From Alistipes onderdonkii (lineage in GTDB: Bacteria > Bacteroidota > Bacteroidia > Bacteroidales > Rikenellaceae), in NCBI RefSeq assembly GCF_025145285.1, contig NZ_CP102251.1, forward strand, positions 2,604,001 to 2,668,000: DNA of 64,000 nt, in the 5' to 3' direction. The notes beneath the pieces were generated by a model, which did not search any database, was not told where the DNA came from, and worked only from the letters and a program-made list of their open reading frames with translations. Position numbers and translations under genes: made by a program. Of the stretch, positions 9,092 to 18,056 are shown piece by piece; position 1 is the first letter of the stretch; each line of letters starts with the position of its first letter.

Positions 9092-12000
9092 TGTTTTGGG
9101 GATTTGCGCCGTTGCAATGGCTCAGAATCAGCAGGTTTCCGGTACAGTTACCGATGCCGCCGGTGCTCCGGTGGCTGGAGCCACAGTCATGGTCGAGGGC
9201 CGGAATATCGGTACCACGACAGGTACGAACGGCACCTTTTCGCTTGCAGCCCCTGCAAACGGAAAACTGGTCGTTTCGTTCATCGGGTATGATACGGAAA
9301 CCATCGCGATTGCTGGGCAAACCAATGTCGCAGTGACGCTGAAAGAAAACGCACAGGCGATCGACGACGTGATCGTCGTGGCGTTCGGTACGACGACCAA
9401 AGAGGCTTTTACGGGCTCGGCCACCGTCGTGAAAGCCGAAGATATTGCCAAGCGCCAGGTTTCGAACGTCGCACAGGCTTTGGCCGGTGCCGCAGCCGGT
9501 GTGCAGGTAGCCAGTTCGTCGGGTAATCCCACCTCGACACCTACGGTTCTCATCCGCGGACTCTCGTCGATTTCGGCCGGCGTGACTCCGCTCTATGTGA
9601 TTGACGGCGTGCCTTACTCGGGAGATCTGAACATGCTCAACACGTCGGATATCGAAACGCTGACCGTCCTGAAGGACGCGGCGTCCACCGCCCTCTACGG
9701 TGCGCGCGGTGCCAACGGTGTCATCATGATCACCACCAAACGGGCCAAGGGCCGGGAGGCGGTCGTGAGCTTCGATGCCAAATGGGGTGTCAATTCCCGC
9801 GCCACGCGGCTCTACGATTATATAGATAATCCCGGGGATTACTACGAAACCTACTACAAGTCGCTGTATAACTACTATCTGGCCAGCGGTACGGCCGACC
9901 AGGCACATATGCGTGCCAACAACCTGCTCACCAGCAGCAACGCCGGCGGTCTGGGCTACCAGGTTTATACGGTTCCCGACGGCGAATATTTCATCGGTAC
10001 GAACGGCAAGATCAACCCCAACGCCACGCTGGGCCGCAAAGTCATTTACAACGGCCAGGACTACTGGCTGAGGCCCGACGACTGGGAGGACGAGGCCTAC
10101 CGCACCTCGCTGCGTCAGGAATACAATGTAAATATTTCGGCCGCGAGCGACCGCGCCAATTTCTATGCGTCGCTGGGTTACCTCGACAACGAGGGTATCG
10201 TAGCCAATTCCAGTTTTACGCGTTACTCAGCCCGTTTGCGCGCCGACTACCAGGCCAAGAAATGGCTGAAAGTCGGGGCCAACGCCAGCTATTCGCACTA
10301 CGAGAGCAAGGCGCTGCAGGACGAGTCGGGCTCCGGAGGTACGACCAACGTGTTCGCCATTGCGAACCAGATCGCCCCGATCTACCCCGTCTACGTGCGC
10401 GACGGCAACGGCAATATCATGAGGGACGACAACGGGTATAAAATGTACGACTACGGCGACGGCATGAATGCCGGACTGAACCGTCCGTTCCTGCCCAACT
10501 CCAATGCCTTGCAGGCCATCCGCCTGAACAGCGCCCTCACCAACGGCAACGCTTTCTCGGGTACGGCTTTCGCCGACATCAAGCTGCACCGCGACCTGAC
10601 TGCGACGGTCAATATAGGTACGAACCTCGACGAAGCCCGTTCCAATACGGTGACGAATCCCTTCTACGGCCAATTCGCCGGTACCGGCCGCGTCGTCGTC
10701 GGGCACCAGCGTACCTACGAGGTCAATGCGCAGCAGATGCTCAACTACAACCACACGTTCGGCACGCAGCACCGCTTCAGCGCGATGATCGGCCATGAAT
10801 TCTACAACCTGAAGAGCTATACGCTCAGCGGCGCCAAGCAGAACATGTTCTCGATCGACAACAACGAGCTCAACGGTGCAGTCGTGGATACGCAGAACGC
10901 CGCCTCCTATACGACGGAATACAACAACGAAGGTTATTTCGGCCGTGTCGAGTACGAATACGACAACCGCATCGTCCTGAACGGATCGTACCGCCGCGAC
11001 GCATCGTCGCGTTTCCACCCCGACCACCGCTGGGGTAATTTCTGGTCGGCGAGCGCCGCGTGGCTGATCAACCGCGAATCGTGGTTCAGAGCCGATTGGG
11101 TGGATATGCTCAAACTCAAGGCTTCGGTCGGTTCGCAGGGTAACGACAATATTTCGAACTACCTCTATGTGGACTACTATTCGATCGAACCGTCGGGCGA
11201 GGACATGTCCATCGTATTCTCGCAGAAAGGTAACGAACTGATTACCTGGGAAACCAACACCAATATCAACGCCGGTGTGGACTTCGAACTCTTCCGCGGC
11301 CGCCTGGGCGGTACCGTTGAGTATTTTAACCGCAAGACTTCGGACATGCTGTTCTGGTTCTCGGTAGCTCCTTCGATGGGTTATTCGGGCTACTACGCCA
11401 ATGTCGGCGACATGCGGAACAGCGGTTTCGAAATCGACCTGCACGGAACCCCGATCCAGACGAAGAATTTCCGGTGGAACCTCACGCTGAACATGTCCCA
11501 CTACAAAAACAAGGTCACCAAGCTGGCTTCCGAGCGTAAGAATGCGACCGTCGAAGGGTATGACGGCTATATCGACGGCAACAAATTCGTGGGCGAAGGC
11601 TTGTCTTACTATACGTGGTATATCCCCAAATATGCGGGTGTGGATCAGGAAACGGGTCTTTCGATGTGGTATAAGGACGTCAAGGACGCCAAAGGCAACG
11701 TGACGGGCCGCACGACCACGACGACCTATTCCGAAGCTACGAACTACCTGGGCGAATCGTCCCTACCCGACCTCTACGGCGGCTTCACCACGGCCTTCGA
11801 GTTCTATGGCGTCGACATCTCGGCTGCGTTCGCCTACCAGATCGGCGGCAAGAGCTACGACTCGGGTTACGCTGCGGCCATGGCATCGCCTTACGGTTCG
11901 ATGGGCGGCACCAACATCCATAAGGATATCGCCAAGTCGTGGACCCCGGAAAATCCGTCGGCGTCGGTTCCCCGTTTCCAGTACGGCGACGACACCAGCA

Positions 12001-12257
12001 CCAGCTTGTCCGACCGGTTCCTGTTGGATGCCTCTTATCTCAACATTTCGAATATCCAGGTAGGTTATACGCTTCCGGTTTCCTTCACCCGTAAATTCGG
12101 TGTCGAGCGGCTCCGCGTCTATCTGGCCTGCGACAACGTCTACTATTGGTCGAAGCGCGAGGGATTCGATCCGCGTTACAGCTTCACGGGTACCACGGGT
12201 TACACCAACTATGCTCCTATCCGTACGATTTCGGGCGGTATAAACATTCAGTTCTAA
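9060..12257 (+). CDS. SusC/RagA-family TonB-dependent outer-membrane receptor (unit B)
   Basis: A full-length receptor of 1065 residues with signal peptide (to AMAQ), carboxypeptidase-regulatory-like domain, plug (VLKDAASTALYGARGANGVI) and barrel ending ISGGINIQF. The signal peptide and following domain are almost identical to unit A on the opposite strand, while the plug and barrel resemble unit C. That mosaic fits exchange of 5' ends by inversion. A SusD and a third surface lipoprotein follow on the same strand with gaps of 30 and 31 nt. The upstream promoter is imperfect (no final G in the -7 box), so I infer low or no expression in this orientation. Confidence 0.96.
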   Translation: MVRKIVLSLIAVLGICAVAMAQNQQVSGTVTDAAGAPVAGATVMVEGRNIGTTTGTNGTFSLAAPANGKLVVSFIGYDTETIAIAGQTNVAVTLKENAQAIDDVIVVAFGTTTKEAFTGSATVVKAEDIAKRQVSNVAQALAGAAAGVQVASSSGNPTSTPTVLIRGLSSISAGVTPLYVIDGVPYSGDLNMLNTSDIETLTVLKDAASTALYGARGANGVIMITTKRAKGREAVVSFDAKWGVNSRATRLYDYIDNPGDYYETYYKSLYNYYLASGTADQAHMRANNLLTSSNAGGLGYQVYTVPDGEYFIGTNGKINPNATLGRKVIYNGQDYWLRPDDWEDEAYRTSLRQEYNVNISAASDRANFYASLGYLDNEGIVANSSFTRYSARLRADYQAKKWLKVGANASYSHYESKALQDESGSGGTTNVFAIANQIAPIYPVYVRDGNGNIMRDDNGYKMYDYGDGMNAGLNRPFLPNSNALQAIRLNSALTNGNAFSGTAFADIKLHRDLTATVNIGTNLDEARSNTVTNPFYGQFAGTGRVVVGHQRTYEVNAQQMLNYNHTFGTQHRFSAMIGHEFYNLKSYTLSGAKQNMFSIDNNELNGAVVDTQNAASYTTEYNNEGYFGRVEYEYDNRIVLNGSYRRDASSRFHPDHRWGNFWSASAAWLINRESWFRADWVDMLKLKASVGSQGNDNISNYLYVDYYSIEPSGEDMSIVFSQKGNELITWETNTNINAGVDFELFRGRLGGTVEYFNRKTSDMLFWFSVAPSMGYSGYYANVGDMRNSGFEIDLHGTPIQTKNFRWNLTLNMSHYKNKVTKLASERKNATVEGYDGYIDGNKFVGEGLSYYTWYIPKYAGVDQETGLSMWYKDVKDAKGNVTGRTTTTTYSEATNYLGESSLPDLYGGFTTAFEFYGVDISAAFAYQIGGKSYDSGYAAAMASPYGSMGGTNIHKDIAKSWTPENPSASVPRFQYGDDTSTSLSDRFLLDASYLNISNIQVGYTLPVSFTRKFGVERLRVYLACDNVYYWSKREGFDPRYSFTGTTGYTNYAPIRTISGGINIQF

Positions 12258-12287
12258 GTTTTGACGGGTACATACAAATCAGATTTT

Positions 12288-13958
12288 ATGAAAAGATATT
12301 TGAAAAATATAACCGTTTCGGCGCTGGCGGCGGCTTCGCTGTCGTTCAGCAGCTGTATCAAGGAAACTTTTCCCACGAACGGTGCGACGGCCGGCCAGGT
12401 GGCCCAATCGACTACGGCGCTCCAGGCCATGGTGAACGCAATTCCCACACAGTTGGTTCTTTACGGTCAAAATTACGCGCAGGCCTGGGATTTCGGTTAC
12501 CCCGCGATCAACGTATCGCTGACCAGCATGACGGGCGACATGGTCGTGGCCGGAAATTCGGGCTACGACTGGTTCGCCAACTGGATGACCAACGTGGCCC
12601 TCAGCGAGGACTATGTGACGGGCTACCAGTTCTGGTACAACTATTATAGCTGGATCAAGAGCTGCAACGACGTGATCTCCACCCTCTCGGCGGTCGCCGA
12701 GGAGGACATGAACGACGAGCAGAAAGCCTATCTGGGTATCGCGCTCGCTTTCCGGGCGCAATTCTACCTGGATCTGGTACGTCTGTTCGAGGCCAAGGAG
12801 TGCACGGGCTCACAGGTCAAGAACTATACGATCCCCGAGAACATCAAGGGGCTGGCGTGCTGCATCGTCACTGAGAATACGACCGAGGAACAGTCGAAAA
12901 GTAATCCCCGCGCTACGGTTGACGAGGTTTACGACCAGGTGATTTTCCCCGACCTGGAGCGTGCCGAGCGCATGTTGGCCGACTACACCCGTACGGTGAA
13001 GACCATGCCCGACCTGAGCGTCGTATACGGTATCAGCGCCCGTGCATGGCTCGAGCGCGGCTCCGCAGGTGTAGACGGCGCTTTCGCAAAGGCTGCCGAA
13101 TATGCCCGCAAAGCCATCGACCAGAGCAATTATACGCCGTTGACGCAGGAGCAGTGGGAAGACCCCACGACCGGCTTCAACAGCGCAACCTCCAACTCAG
13201 CCTGGATGTGGTGTACCTCCCAGACCTCCGAACAGGTTCACAACCTCTATTCCTTCATGGCTCACATGTCGGGCGAGGAACAGTGGACGAACTATGGCGG
13301 CAAGGGCGTGGGGCGCGCTATCAACTCGAAGCTCTATGCGCTGATCAGCGACGACGACTTCCGCAAGCACTCGTGGCTCGATCCCGGGCTGTTCGACTAC
13401 TACGAGTACAAGAGTTGCCGTCCGGACTACAAGGAGTTCTTCGACCCCAACTCCGCGGCGTCGACCAAATTGCCCGGCTCGCTCGTTGCCATCAAGTTCC
13501 GTCCCGGACAGGGCAATTATACGACCTATACGGTGGGTAATGCCGTCGATCACCCGCTCATGCGCGTCGAGGAGATGTACCTGATCGAGGCCGAGGCTAC
13601 CGCGGCTTCGAACCTCTCGAACGGTATCGCATTGCTCAACAGTTTCATGCAGACCTACCGCTATGCGTCCTACAACTGCCAGTCGGCCGATTTCAAAGCC
13701 TTCCAGAACGAGATCGGTCTGCAGGCCCGCATCGAGTTCTGGGGCGAAGGCATTCCGTTCTGGTACAAGAAGCGCCTGGCGCTGGGTATCGACCTGGCCA
13801 ACTCCAACTGCAAGGAGGATAGCTACCGCTTCGTGGTCGACGGACGGGCTCCGTGGTGGAACTGCCAGATCCCGCGTACCGAGTGGTCGAGCAACCCCGC
13901 ACTGATCGGTATGAACAACCCCGATCCGTCGGATACGGTCGAAAACGTCATCGAATAA
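12288..13958 (+). CDS. SusD/RagB-family surface glycan-binding lipoprotein (unit B)
   Basis: I chose the ATG at 12288 because it gives a clean lipoprotein signal (MKRYLKNITV... SFSSC, Cys23); an in-frame ATG at 12261 would add nine non-signal residues. The 556-residue product has the SusD helical fold and the typical C-terminal IEFWGEGIPFWYKKRL segment. It would form the substrate-binding lid of the receptor encoded just upstream. It is not closely similar to the SusD of unit A, so the two units likely take up different substrates. Confidence 0.94.
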   Translation: MKRYLKNITVSALAAASLSFSSCIKETFPTNGATAGQVAQSTTALQAMVNAIPTQLVLYGQNYAQAWDFGYPAINVSLTSMTGDMVVAGNSGYDWFANWMTNVALSEDYVTGYQFWYNYYSWIKSCNDVISTLSAVAEEDMNDEQKAYLGIALAFRAQFYLDLVRLFEAKECTGSQVKNYTIPENIKGLACCIVTENTTEEQSKSNPRATVDEVYDQVIFPDLERAERMLADYTRTVKTMPDLSVVYGISARAWLERGSAGVDGAFAKAAEYARKAIDQSNYTPLTQEQWEDPTTGFNSATSNSAWMWCTSQTSEQVHNLYSFMAHMSGEEQWTNYGGKGVGRAINSKLYALISDDDFRKHSWLDPGLFDYYEYKSCRPDYKEFFDPNSAASTKLPGSLVAIKFRPGQGNYTTYTVGNAVDHPLMRVEEMYLIEAEATAASNLSNGIALLNSFMQTYRYASYNCQSADFKAFQNEIGLQARIEFWGEGIPFWYKKRLALGIDLANSNCKEDSYRFVVDGRAPWWNCQIPRTEWSSNPALIGMNNPDPSDTVENVIE

Positions 13959-13989
13959 CTGCAGTGTCTAACCGAAAAAAGAGAACAAC

Positions 13990-14799
13990 ATGAAATATTA
14001 CTGTAATTTAGCCTACATGCTGGCTGTGGCGATACTCTCGCTGGGTTTTGCAGCCTGCTCGGACGATGATGATTATAAGCCTGCGCCCTCTGTTCCCGAG
14101 GATTGCATGCAGGTGTATTTCTCCGAACTCAATGAGTCCGAATACGAAATAGCTCCCGAGGATCTGACCGGCACGACGATCGACCTCACGGTGATGCGTT
14201 TGCAGACCGCCCAGGCGGCTTCGGTTCCCGTCACGGCATTTCAGACGGGCGACCTGTTCGTAGTTCCTTCCTCCGTAGAATTCGCCGCAGGCGAGGATAC
14301 CGCGACGTTGTCGATCACGCTCAACGAAGCTGCATCCGGAGAATTTTCGCTGCGCCTGGCCATCGAGGACGAGCAGTATGCCGATCCCTACAAAGTGGTA
14401 GAAGGCAGTCCGTTGTTCGGCATCAATGTGGAGGTCGTGAAGTGGAATTTGCTGGGTACGGGCGATTATACCTACAACAGCGTGTTCTCGGGTGTCGATC
14501 CCGGGCTCGAACTTTACCAGAAAGAAGGCACTACGATGTATAAAATCCCGAACTGGGGCGGAGACATCGAACTTAACTTCATTTGTGACGAAGAGGGTAA
14601 CATTACCGTCCCCGAGCAGTACATCGGCGCCGACGACAGCAATTACGGCGCCGTCTACATCACCTCGTCGAATGCCGATGCCTCGAGCTATTACGATGCG
14701 GCTACCAAAACTTACTATTTCAACTGCCGTTATATCGTAAGTGCCGGTTCGTTCGGTACATTCTACGAAAAGTTCGAATTGAAGAACCCTGTACAATAG
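13990..14799 (+). CDS. Surface lipoprotein in the SusE/SusF position (unit B)
   Basis: A 269-residue lipoprotein (lipobox GFAAC, Cys23, followed by acidic SDDDDY, a likely surface-export signal). Its N-terminal half looks like a beta-sandwich of the kind found in SusE-like proteins (VPVTAFQTGDLFVVPSSVEFAAGEDTATLSITL). The C-terminal half (about 150-269) has no motif I recognise. As third gene of the unit it probably binds the substrate of the neighbouring SusC/SusD pair. Unit A has no equivalent. Confidence 0.8.
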   Translation: MKYYCNLAYMLAVAILSLGFAACSDDDDYKPAPSVPEDCMQVYFSELNESEYEIAPEDLTGTTIDLTVMRLQTAQAASVPVTAFQTGDLFVVPSSVEFAAGEDTATLSITLNEAASGEFSLRLAIEDEQYADPYKVVEGSPLFGINVEVVKWNLLGTGDYTYNSVFSGVDPGLELYQKEGTTMYKIPNWGGDIELNFICDEEGNITVPEQYIGADDSNYGAVYITSSNADASSYYDAATKTYYFNCRYIVSAGSFGTFYEKFELKNPVQ

Positions 14800-14857
14800 G
14801 CAGGCAGAACTCTGCATCATGCGGTTCACCAGAAGCCGCTTTAGTGGTTAATACTCA

Positions 14858-14899
14858 TTTCTGGGCCCGGAAGTCGTGACGCTTCCGGGTTTTTTTATG
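14858..14899 (+). terminator. Intrinsic terminator of unit B; outer inverted repeat copy 2
   Basis: The same 42 nt as 2491-2532 in inverted orientation: stem CCCGGAAG/CTTCCGGG plus seven T. Similarity starts near 14829 with a relic of the unit A susD end (CCAGAAGCCGCTTTAG here, CCAGAATCCGCTTTAG there) and ends near 14937, where an integrase remnant begins. Confidence 0.85.
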
Positions 14900-14929
14900 T
14901 CCGTACCGTTCGGTGCGAGTCTGGATAGC

Positions 14930-15256
14930 CTCTCCCCGCTTGTTTCAAATTCTCGATTTGAGATTGGAACGCCTTGCCGACCGTGCGTTTTATCGCTTTA
15001 TCCGATACTCGTTCATGTAATGATATTGCCGTAAACTCTTTACTCTCGGACTGCAATTCGATCATCTTTGCCCGTTAGGCAGCTTCGACTTGCCAGCAAT
15101 AAGACGTTCGATTTGCAACCGATTAGGACAATTACGACGCGGTTTGTTTTTCTCGAAATCCCACAATGCAGGATTGACCGAAACACCGATACTGGAATAT
15201 TTCAGTTTACGGTCTTTCGTGATTCGTAACATTAGCGGTGATTCATTGTTAGCCAA
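14930..15256 (-). pseudogene. Remnant of a tyrosine integrase (N-terminal part)
   Basis: The minus strand from 15256 encodes the arm-binding domain of a Bacteroidota phage or transposon integrase (MLRITKDRKLKYSSIGVS... IERLIAG). After a frame change near 15065 a second piece, MIELQSESKEFTAISLHERV...FQSQIENLKQAGR, continues the same family. The sequence stops at about 14935, where the outer repeat of the susC region begins. There is no core-binding or catalytic domain. It lies about 145 nt from the 3' end of tRNA-Phe, a common integration target, so it is probably the relic of an integrated element. Confidence 0.75.
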
Positions 15257-15298
15257 TACTTTGGACTTGTAGCAAACGACCTCGATTGTGGCCTCATG

Positions 15299-15331
15299 GT
15301 TTAAACAACGGTTTAAACAACCTGTTTAAAC
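15299..15331. repeat. Three copies of the palindrome GTTTAAAC
   Basis: GTTTAAAC occurs at 15299-15306, 15311-15318 and 15324-15331, at 12- and 13-nt spacing, roughly one helical turn apart, between the integrase remnant and tRNA-Phe. They may be arm-type integrase sites or an operator. Function is unknown. Confidence 0.6.
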
Positions 15332-15360
15332 GTGCATAAAACCGCTACGGAAAGGACAAA

Positions 15361-15400
15361 AAGAAAACCACCTACATCGCTGTAAGTGGTTGTTTTTCTT
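15361..15400. terminator. Terminator after tRNA-Phe (works on both strands)
   Basis: The stem at 15366-15391 has arms AACCAC.TACA/TGTA.GTGGTT with one mismatch and a TCGC loop. A T-rich tail follows on either strand (TTTTCTTTTT on the minus strand). It sits 12 nt past the tRNA 3' end. Confidence 0.7.
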
Positions 15401-15402
15401 CG

Positions 15403-15475
15403 TGGTACCACCAGGAATCGAACCGGGGACACAAGGATTTTCAGTCCTTTGCTCTACCAACTGAGCTATGGCACC
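15403..15475 (-). tRNA. tRNA-Phe (anticodon GAA)
   Basis: On the minus strand the 73 nt fold into a cloverleaf: acceptor GGTGCCA/TGGTACC (one G-T pair), D arm GCTC/GAGC, anticodon stem AAGGA/TCCTT with loop CTGAAAA (anticodon GAA), and T loop TTCGATT. CCA is not encoded. The T stem CCCGG/CCTGG has one C-T mismatch. An open frame antisense to it is meaningless. Confidence 0.93.
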
Positions 15476-15524
15476 ATCCCGATAATTGCGGTCGGAAGTA
15501 CTTCTTTCCCGTATTATCGTGGTG

Positions 15525-15555
15525 CAAAGGTAAACAAAATTTCCAAACGTGCAAA
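15525..15555 (-). promoter_or_regulatory. Promoter of tRNA-Phe
   Basis: On the minus strand TTTG (15555-15552) is followed by 19 nt and TACCTTTG (15532-15525), a perfect consensus, about 50 nt before the tRNA 5' end. Confidence 0.8.
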
Positions 15556-15813
15556 ATATTCTCCGAATTTTTGCGCATTATTGCAGTTCCAGGCTGATCC
15601 TGGGCACCTACAAATGTCCTGTACTCCTGCCTGCCGAGTCCTGTCGGACAGGGGCTGATTGAAAATATTGCCGGGGGCTTGCCATTTCCATCCTTGGCTG
15701 CTCCGATTCCGGAGGTCTGGATCGATAATAAACCATTTTCATTCGACCTTACTTGCGGGGCATCCGGAGTCTGGATGCCGGTTCTGGAACCGACCCGGCG
15801 GGAACCCACCGGA

Positions 15814-16803
15814 TTACCGGGCGTACCCTTGCTCATCGGTCGCAGGGGCCGCTCCCTGCCCGGCTTGCCTTACAAGTTCCTGCAGCCCGGCCTCGTATTC
15901 CGCAACGGTTTCGCGGACGATCCGTCCCGCCGTCGGCAGCTCGCGGATCAGCGAGGCTGCCTGCCCGATTTCCAGCTCACCGTCTGTCAGGTCGCCTTCG
16001 AAGATGCCCCGTTTCGAGCGTCCGCGTCCCAGCAGCTGCTGTAACTCTTCGGCCGTCGCACCCCTGTTCTCCGCCTCCTCGACCGCACGGTAGAAGCCGT
16101 TGCGGATCAGGCGTGTCGGACTGAGCTTCTTCAGCGCGAGCATCGTGTCGCCCTCCTGCAGCCCGATGCAGAGTTTCTTGAATGCGTCGCTGGCCGAACT
16201 CTCTTCCGAAAGCGCGAACCGCGTTCCCATCTGGATGCCCTCGGCGCCCAGTGCGAAAGCCGCCAGCATACCGCGCCCGGTGGCGATGCCGCCCGCGGCG
16301 ATCAGCGGTATCGCCACGGCCTGCCGCACCTGGGGTACGAGCACCATCGTCGTCGTCTCCTCGCGTCCGTTGTGGCCGCCGGCCTCGAAGCCCTCGGCTA
16401 CCACGGCATCGACCCCTGCCTGCTGGCTTTTCAGGGCGAACTTCGTGCTCGAAATCACGTGCGCCACCTTGCATCCCGCTTCGTGCAGGCGGGCCGTCCA
16501 GGTTTTCGGGCTGCCTGCCGAAGTGAATACCGCGGGCACGCGTTCCTCCATGATGACGCCCATGATCTCTTCGGCGTAGCGGTACATCAGCGGGACGTTC
16601 ACGCCGAACGGTTTTTCGGTCGCCGCGCGGCATTTGCGGATATGCTCGCGCAGCAGGTCGGGGGTCATCGAGCCGGAGCCGATCAGCCCCAGTCCGCCTG
16701 CTTCGCTCACGGCTGCGGCCAGCCGCCAGCCGCTGCACCAGATCATGCCGCCCGCGACGATGGGGTAGCGTATGCCGAACAGCGAAGTGATTCTGTTTTC
16801 CAT
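15814..16803 (-). CDS. Nitronate monooxygenase (2-nitropropane dioxygenase family)
   Basis: A 329-residue FMN-dependent TIM-barrel enzyme. It begins MENRITSLFGIRYPIVAGGMIWC and has the family signatures AVVAEGFEAGGHNGREE (catalytic-site His region), PLIAAGGIATGRGM and EGIQMGTRFALSEES (phosphate binding of FMN). Members oxidise alkyl nitronates or act as enoyl reductases related to FabK; which applies here cannot be told. The open frame runs far upstream, but the ATG at 16803 matches the family start and lies downstream of a TATTTTTG box at 16834-16827. It is transcribed alone, divergent from the nucleoid-protein gene. Confidence 0.9.
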   Translation of the reverse strand: MENRITSLFGIRYPIVAGGMIWCSGWRLAAAVSEAGGLGLIGSGSMTPDLLREHIRKCRAATEKPFGVNVPLMYRYAEEIMGVIMEERVPAVFTSAGSPKTWTARLHEAGCKVAHVISSTKFALKSQQAGVDAVVAEGFEAGGHNGREETTTMVLVPQVRQAVAIPLIAAGGIATGRGMLAAFALGAEGIQMGTRFALSEESSASDAFKKLCIGLQEGDTMLALKKLSPTRLIRNGFYRAVEEAENRGATAEELQQLLGRGRSKRGIFEGDLTDGELEIGQAASLIRELPTAGRIVRETVAEYEAGLQELVRQAGQGAAPATDEQGYAR

Positions 16804-16826
16804 GGTTTCAGGTATTTGTCGTCCTG

Positions 16827-16834
16827 CAAAAATA
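16827..16834 (-). promoter_or_regulatory. -7 box for the nitronate monooxygenase gene
   Basis: On the minus strand TATTTTTG fits TAnnTTTG, 23 nt before the ATG. A TTG lies 18 nt further upstream (16855-16853), slightly close for a -33 box. Confidence 0.6.
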
Positions 16835-16950
16835 GGCAAATTATCGGGAGTGCAAGCTGCCTGCCACGGGAAATAACGGCCGTATTCCTTGGCCGGGGCT
16901 GAAAATTTTGCCACCTTTGCCCTGCGTTTTACGAATAACCGTTCACAACC

Positions 16951-17991
16951 ATGATATATACGGAAGATACCCGGATCGCGGCGCTGGCCGTGCATATCGT
17001 CGGGAACAAGGCCAAGGACGAGCCCCTGCTCGTCTCCCCCGCATTGTCCGGGCAGGTCGGCGACACGGGCCTGATGCAGATCCTGACCACCTATTTCGCC
17101 GGAGGTTTCAAATCCGAGGAGTACTACAACCTCCACCACGAAACCGACCTGGCCTGCAACGAAGTCTATAATTTCGTCTGCAAGGTGTTCGACGACCGGG
17201 AGACGTTCTACGACAACTCCGTGAACCTTGCCCGGCACCTTTACGAGGCGGGTACCCACCCGCAGATCAAGGGCGGCGAATTTTACGTCGCCTATTTCAC
17301 CGGCTGCCGCTTCGGGGGCGATGCGGTCGATGCCGTCGGGCTTTTCAAGTCCGAAACCCGCGGTACGTTCCTCGATGTCGGGGAGCAGGACGGGCAGCTG
17401 CATATCTTCTCCTGCCAGGGGATCGACGTCAACAAACTGGACAAGGGGTGCCTCGTGTTCGATACCGAGCGCGAAGAAGGCTTCGCCGTCTGCGTCGTGG
17501 ACAACACCAACCGGGCGGAAGCGCGTTACTGGATCGACGATTTCCTGCATGTCCGCCCGCGGCAGGACAACTATCACAACACGCACAACATCCTGGCCAT
17601 GTGCAAGAAATACGTGACCAGGCACCTTCCTGCGGAGTTCGACGTGTCGAAGGCCGACCAGGCCGAGATGCTCAACGAGACGATGAAATACTTCAGGGAG
17701 CAGGACAGTTTTTCGCTCGACGACTTTTCTGAAAAGGTGATCCGCCAGCCCGAGGTCATGGAGAGCTTCACACGCTACAAACAGGAGTACGAGCAGGATC
17801 GCGAGATCCGTATCGAGGATGAGTTCGCCATTTCCGATTCCGCCGTCAGGAAACAGGCGCGCGCCTATAAGAGCGTCATCAAGCTCGACCGCAATTTCCA
17901 TATCTATGTCCACGGCAACCGCAACCTGCTGGAGCAGGGCGAGGACGAAAAGGGCAAGTTCTACAAGGTCTATTACCAGGAGGAGGAATAA
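16951..17991 (+). CDS. Nucleoid-associated protein, NdpA/YejK family
   Basis: The 346-residue protein is recognisable as the NA37/NdpA family: N-terminal ALAVHIVGNK, the central FYVAYFTGCRFGGDAVDAVGLFKSE segment, and VIKLDRNFHIYVHGN near the C-terminus. Relatives bind the nucleoid; in Bacteroidota their exact role is unknown. It is transcribed alone, with a hairpin and T7 terminator at 18027-18056. A weak -7-like CACCTTTG is seen near 16911-16918. Confidence 0.9.
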   Translation: MIYTEDTRIAALAVHIVGNKAKDEPLLVSPALSGQVGDTGLMQILTTYFAGGFKSEEYYNLHHETDLACNEVYNFVCKVFDDRETFYDNSVNLARHLYEAGTHPQIKGGEFYVAYFTGCRFGGDAVDAVGLFKSETRGTFLDVGEQDGQLHIFSCQGIDVNKLDKGCLVFDTEREEGFAVCVVDNTNRAEARYWIDDFLHVRPRQDNYHNTHNILAMCKKYVTRHLPAEFDVSKADQAEMLNETMKYFREQDSFSLDDFSEKVIRQPEVMESFTRYKQEYEQDREIRIEDEFAISDSAVRKQARAYKSVIKLDRNFHIYVHGNRNLLEQGEDEKGKFYKVYYQEEE

Positions 17992-18026
17992 CCTCCTTTC
18001 CCGGGCGGGATTGCCGTGCCGGCAAG

Positions 18027-18056
18027 GCGGACTGCAAGGTGCAGCCCGCTTTTTTT
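18027..18056 (+). terminator. Terminator of the nucleoid-associated protein gene
   Basis: Arms GCGG.CTGCA/TGCAG.CCGC (one mismatch) with an AGG loop are followed by seven T. Confidence 0.75.

Noticed and set aside
14800..14857. A susD coding fragment after the unit B lipoprotein as a gene
   Set aside because: Only the last few codons are recognisable; it is treated as part of the outer repeat.
15386..15658. Open frame of 90 codons over the tRNA-Phe locus
   Set aside because: It is antisense to a tRNA, a common annotation error.
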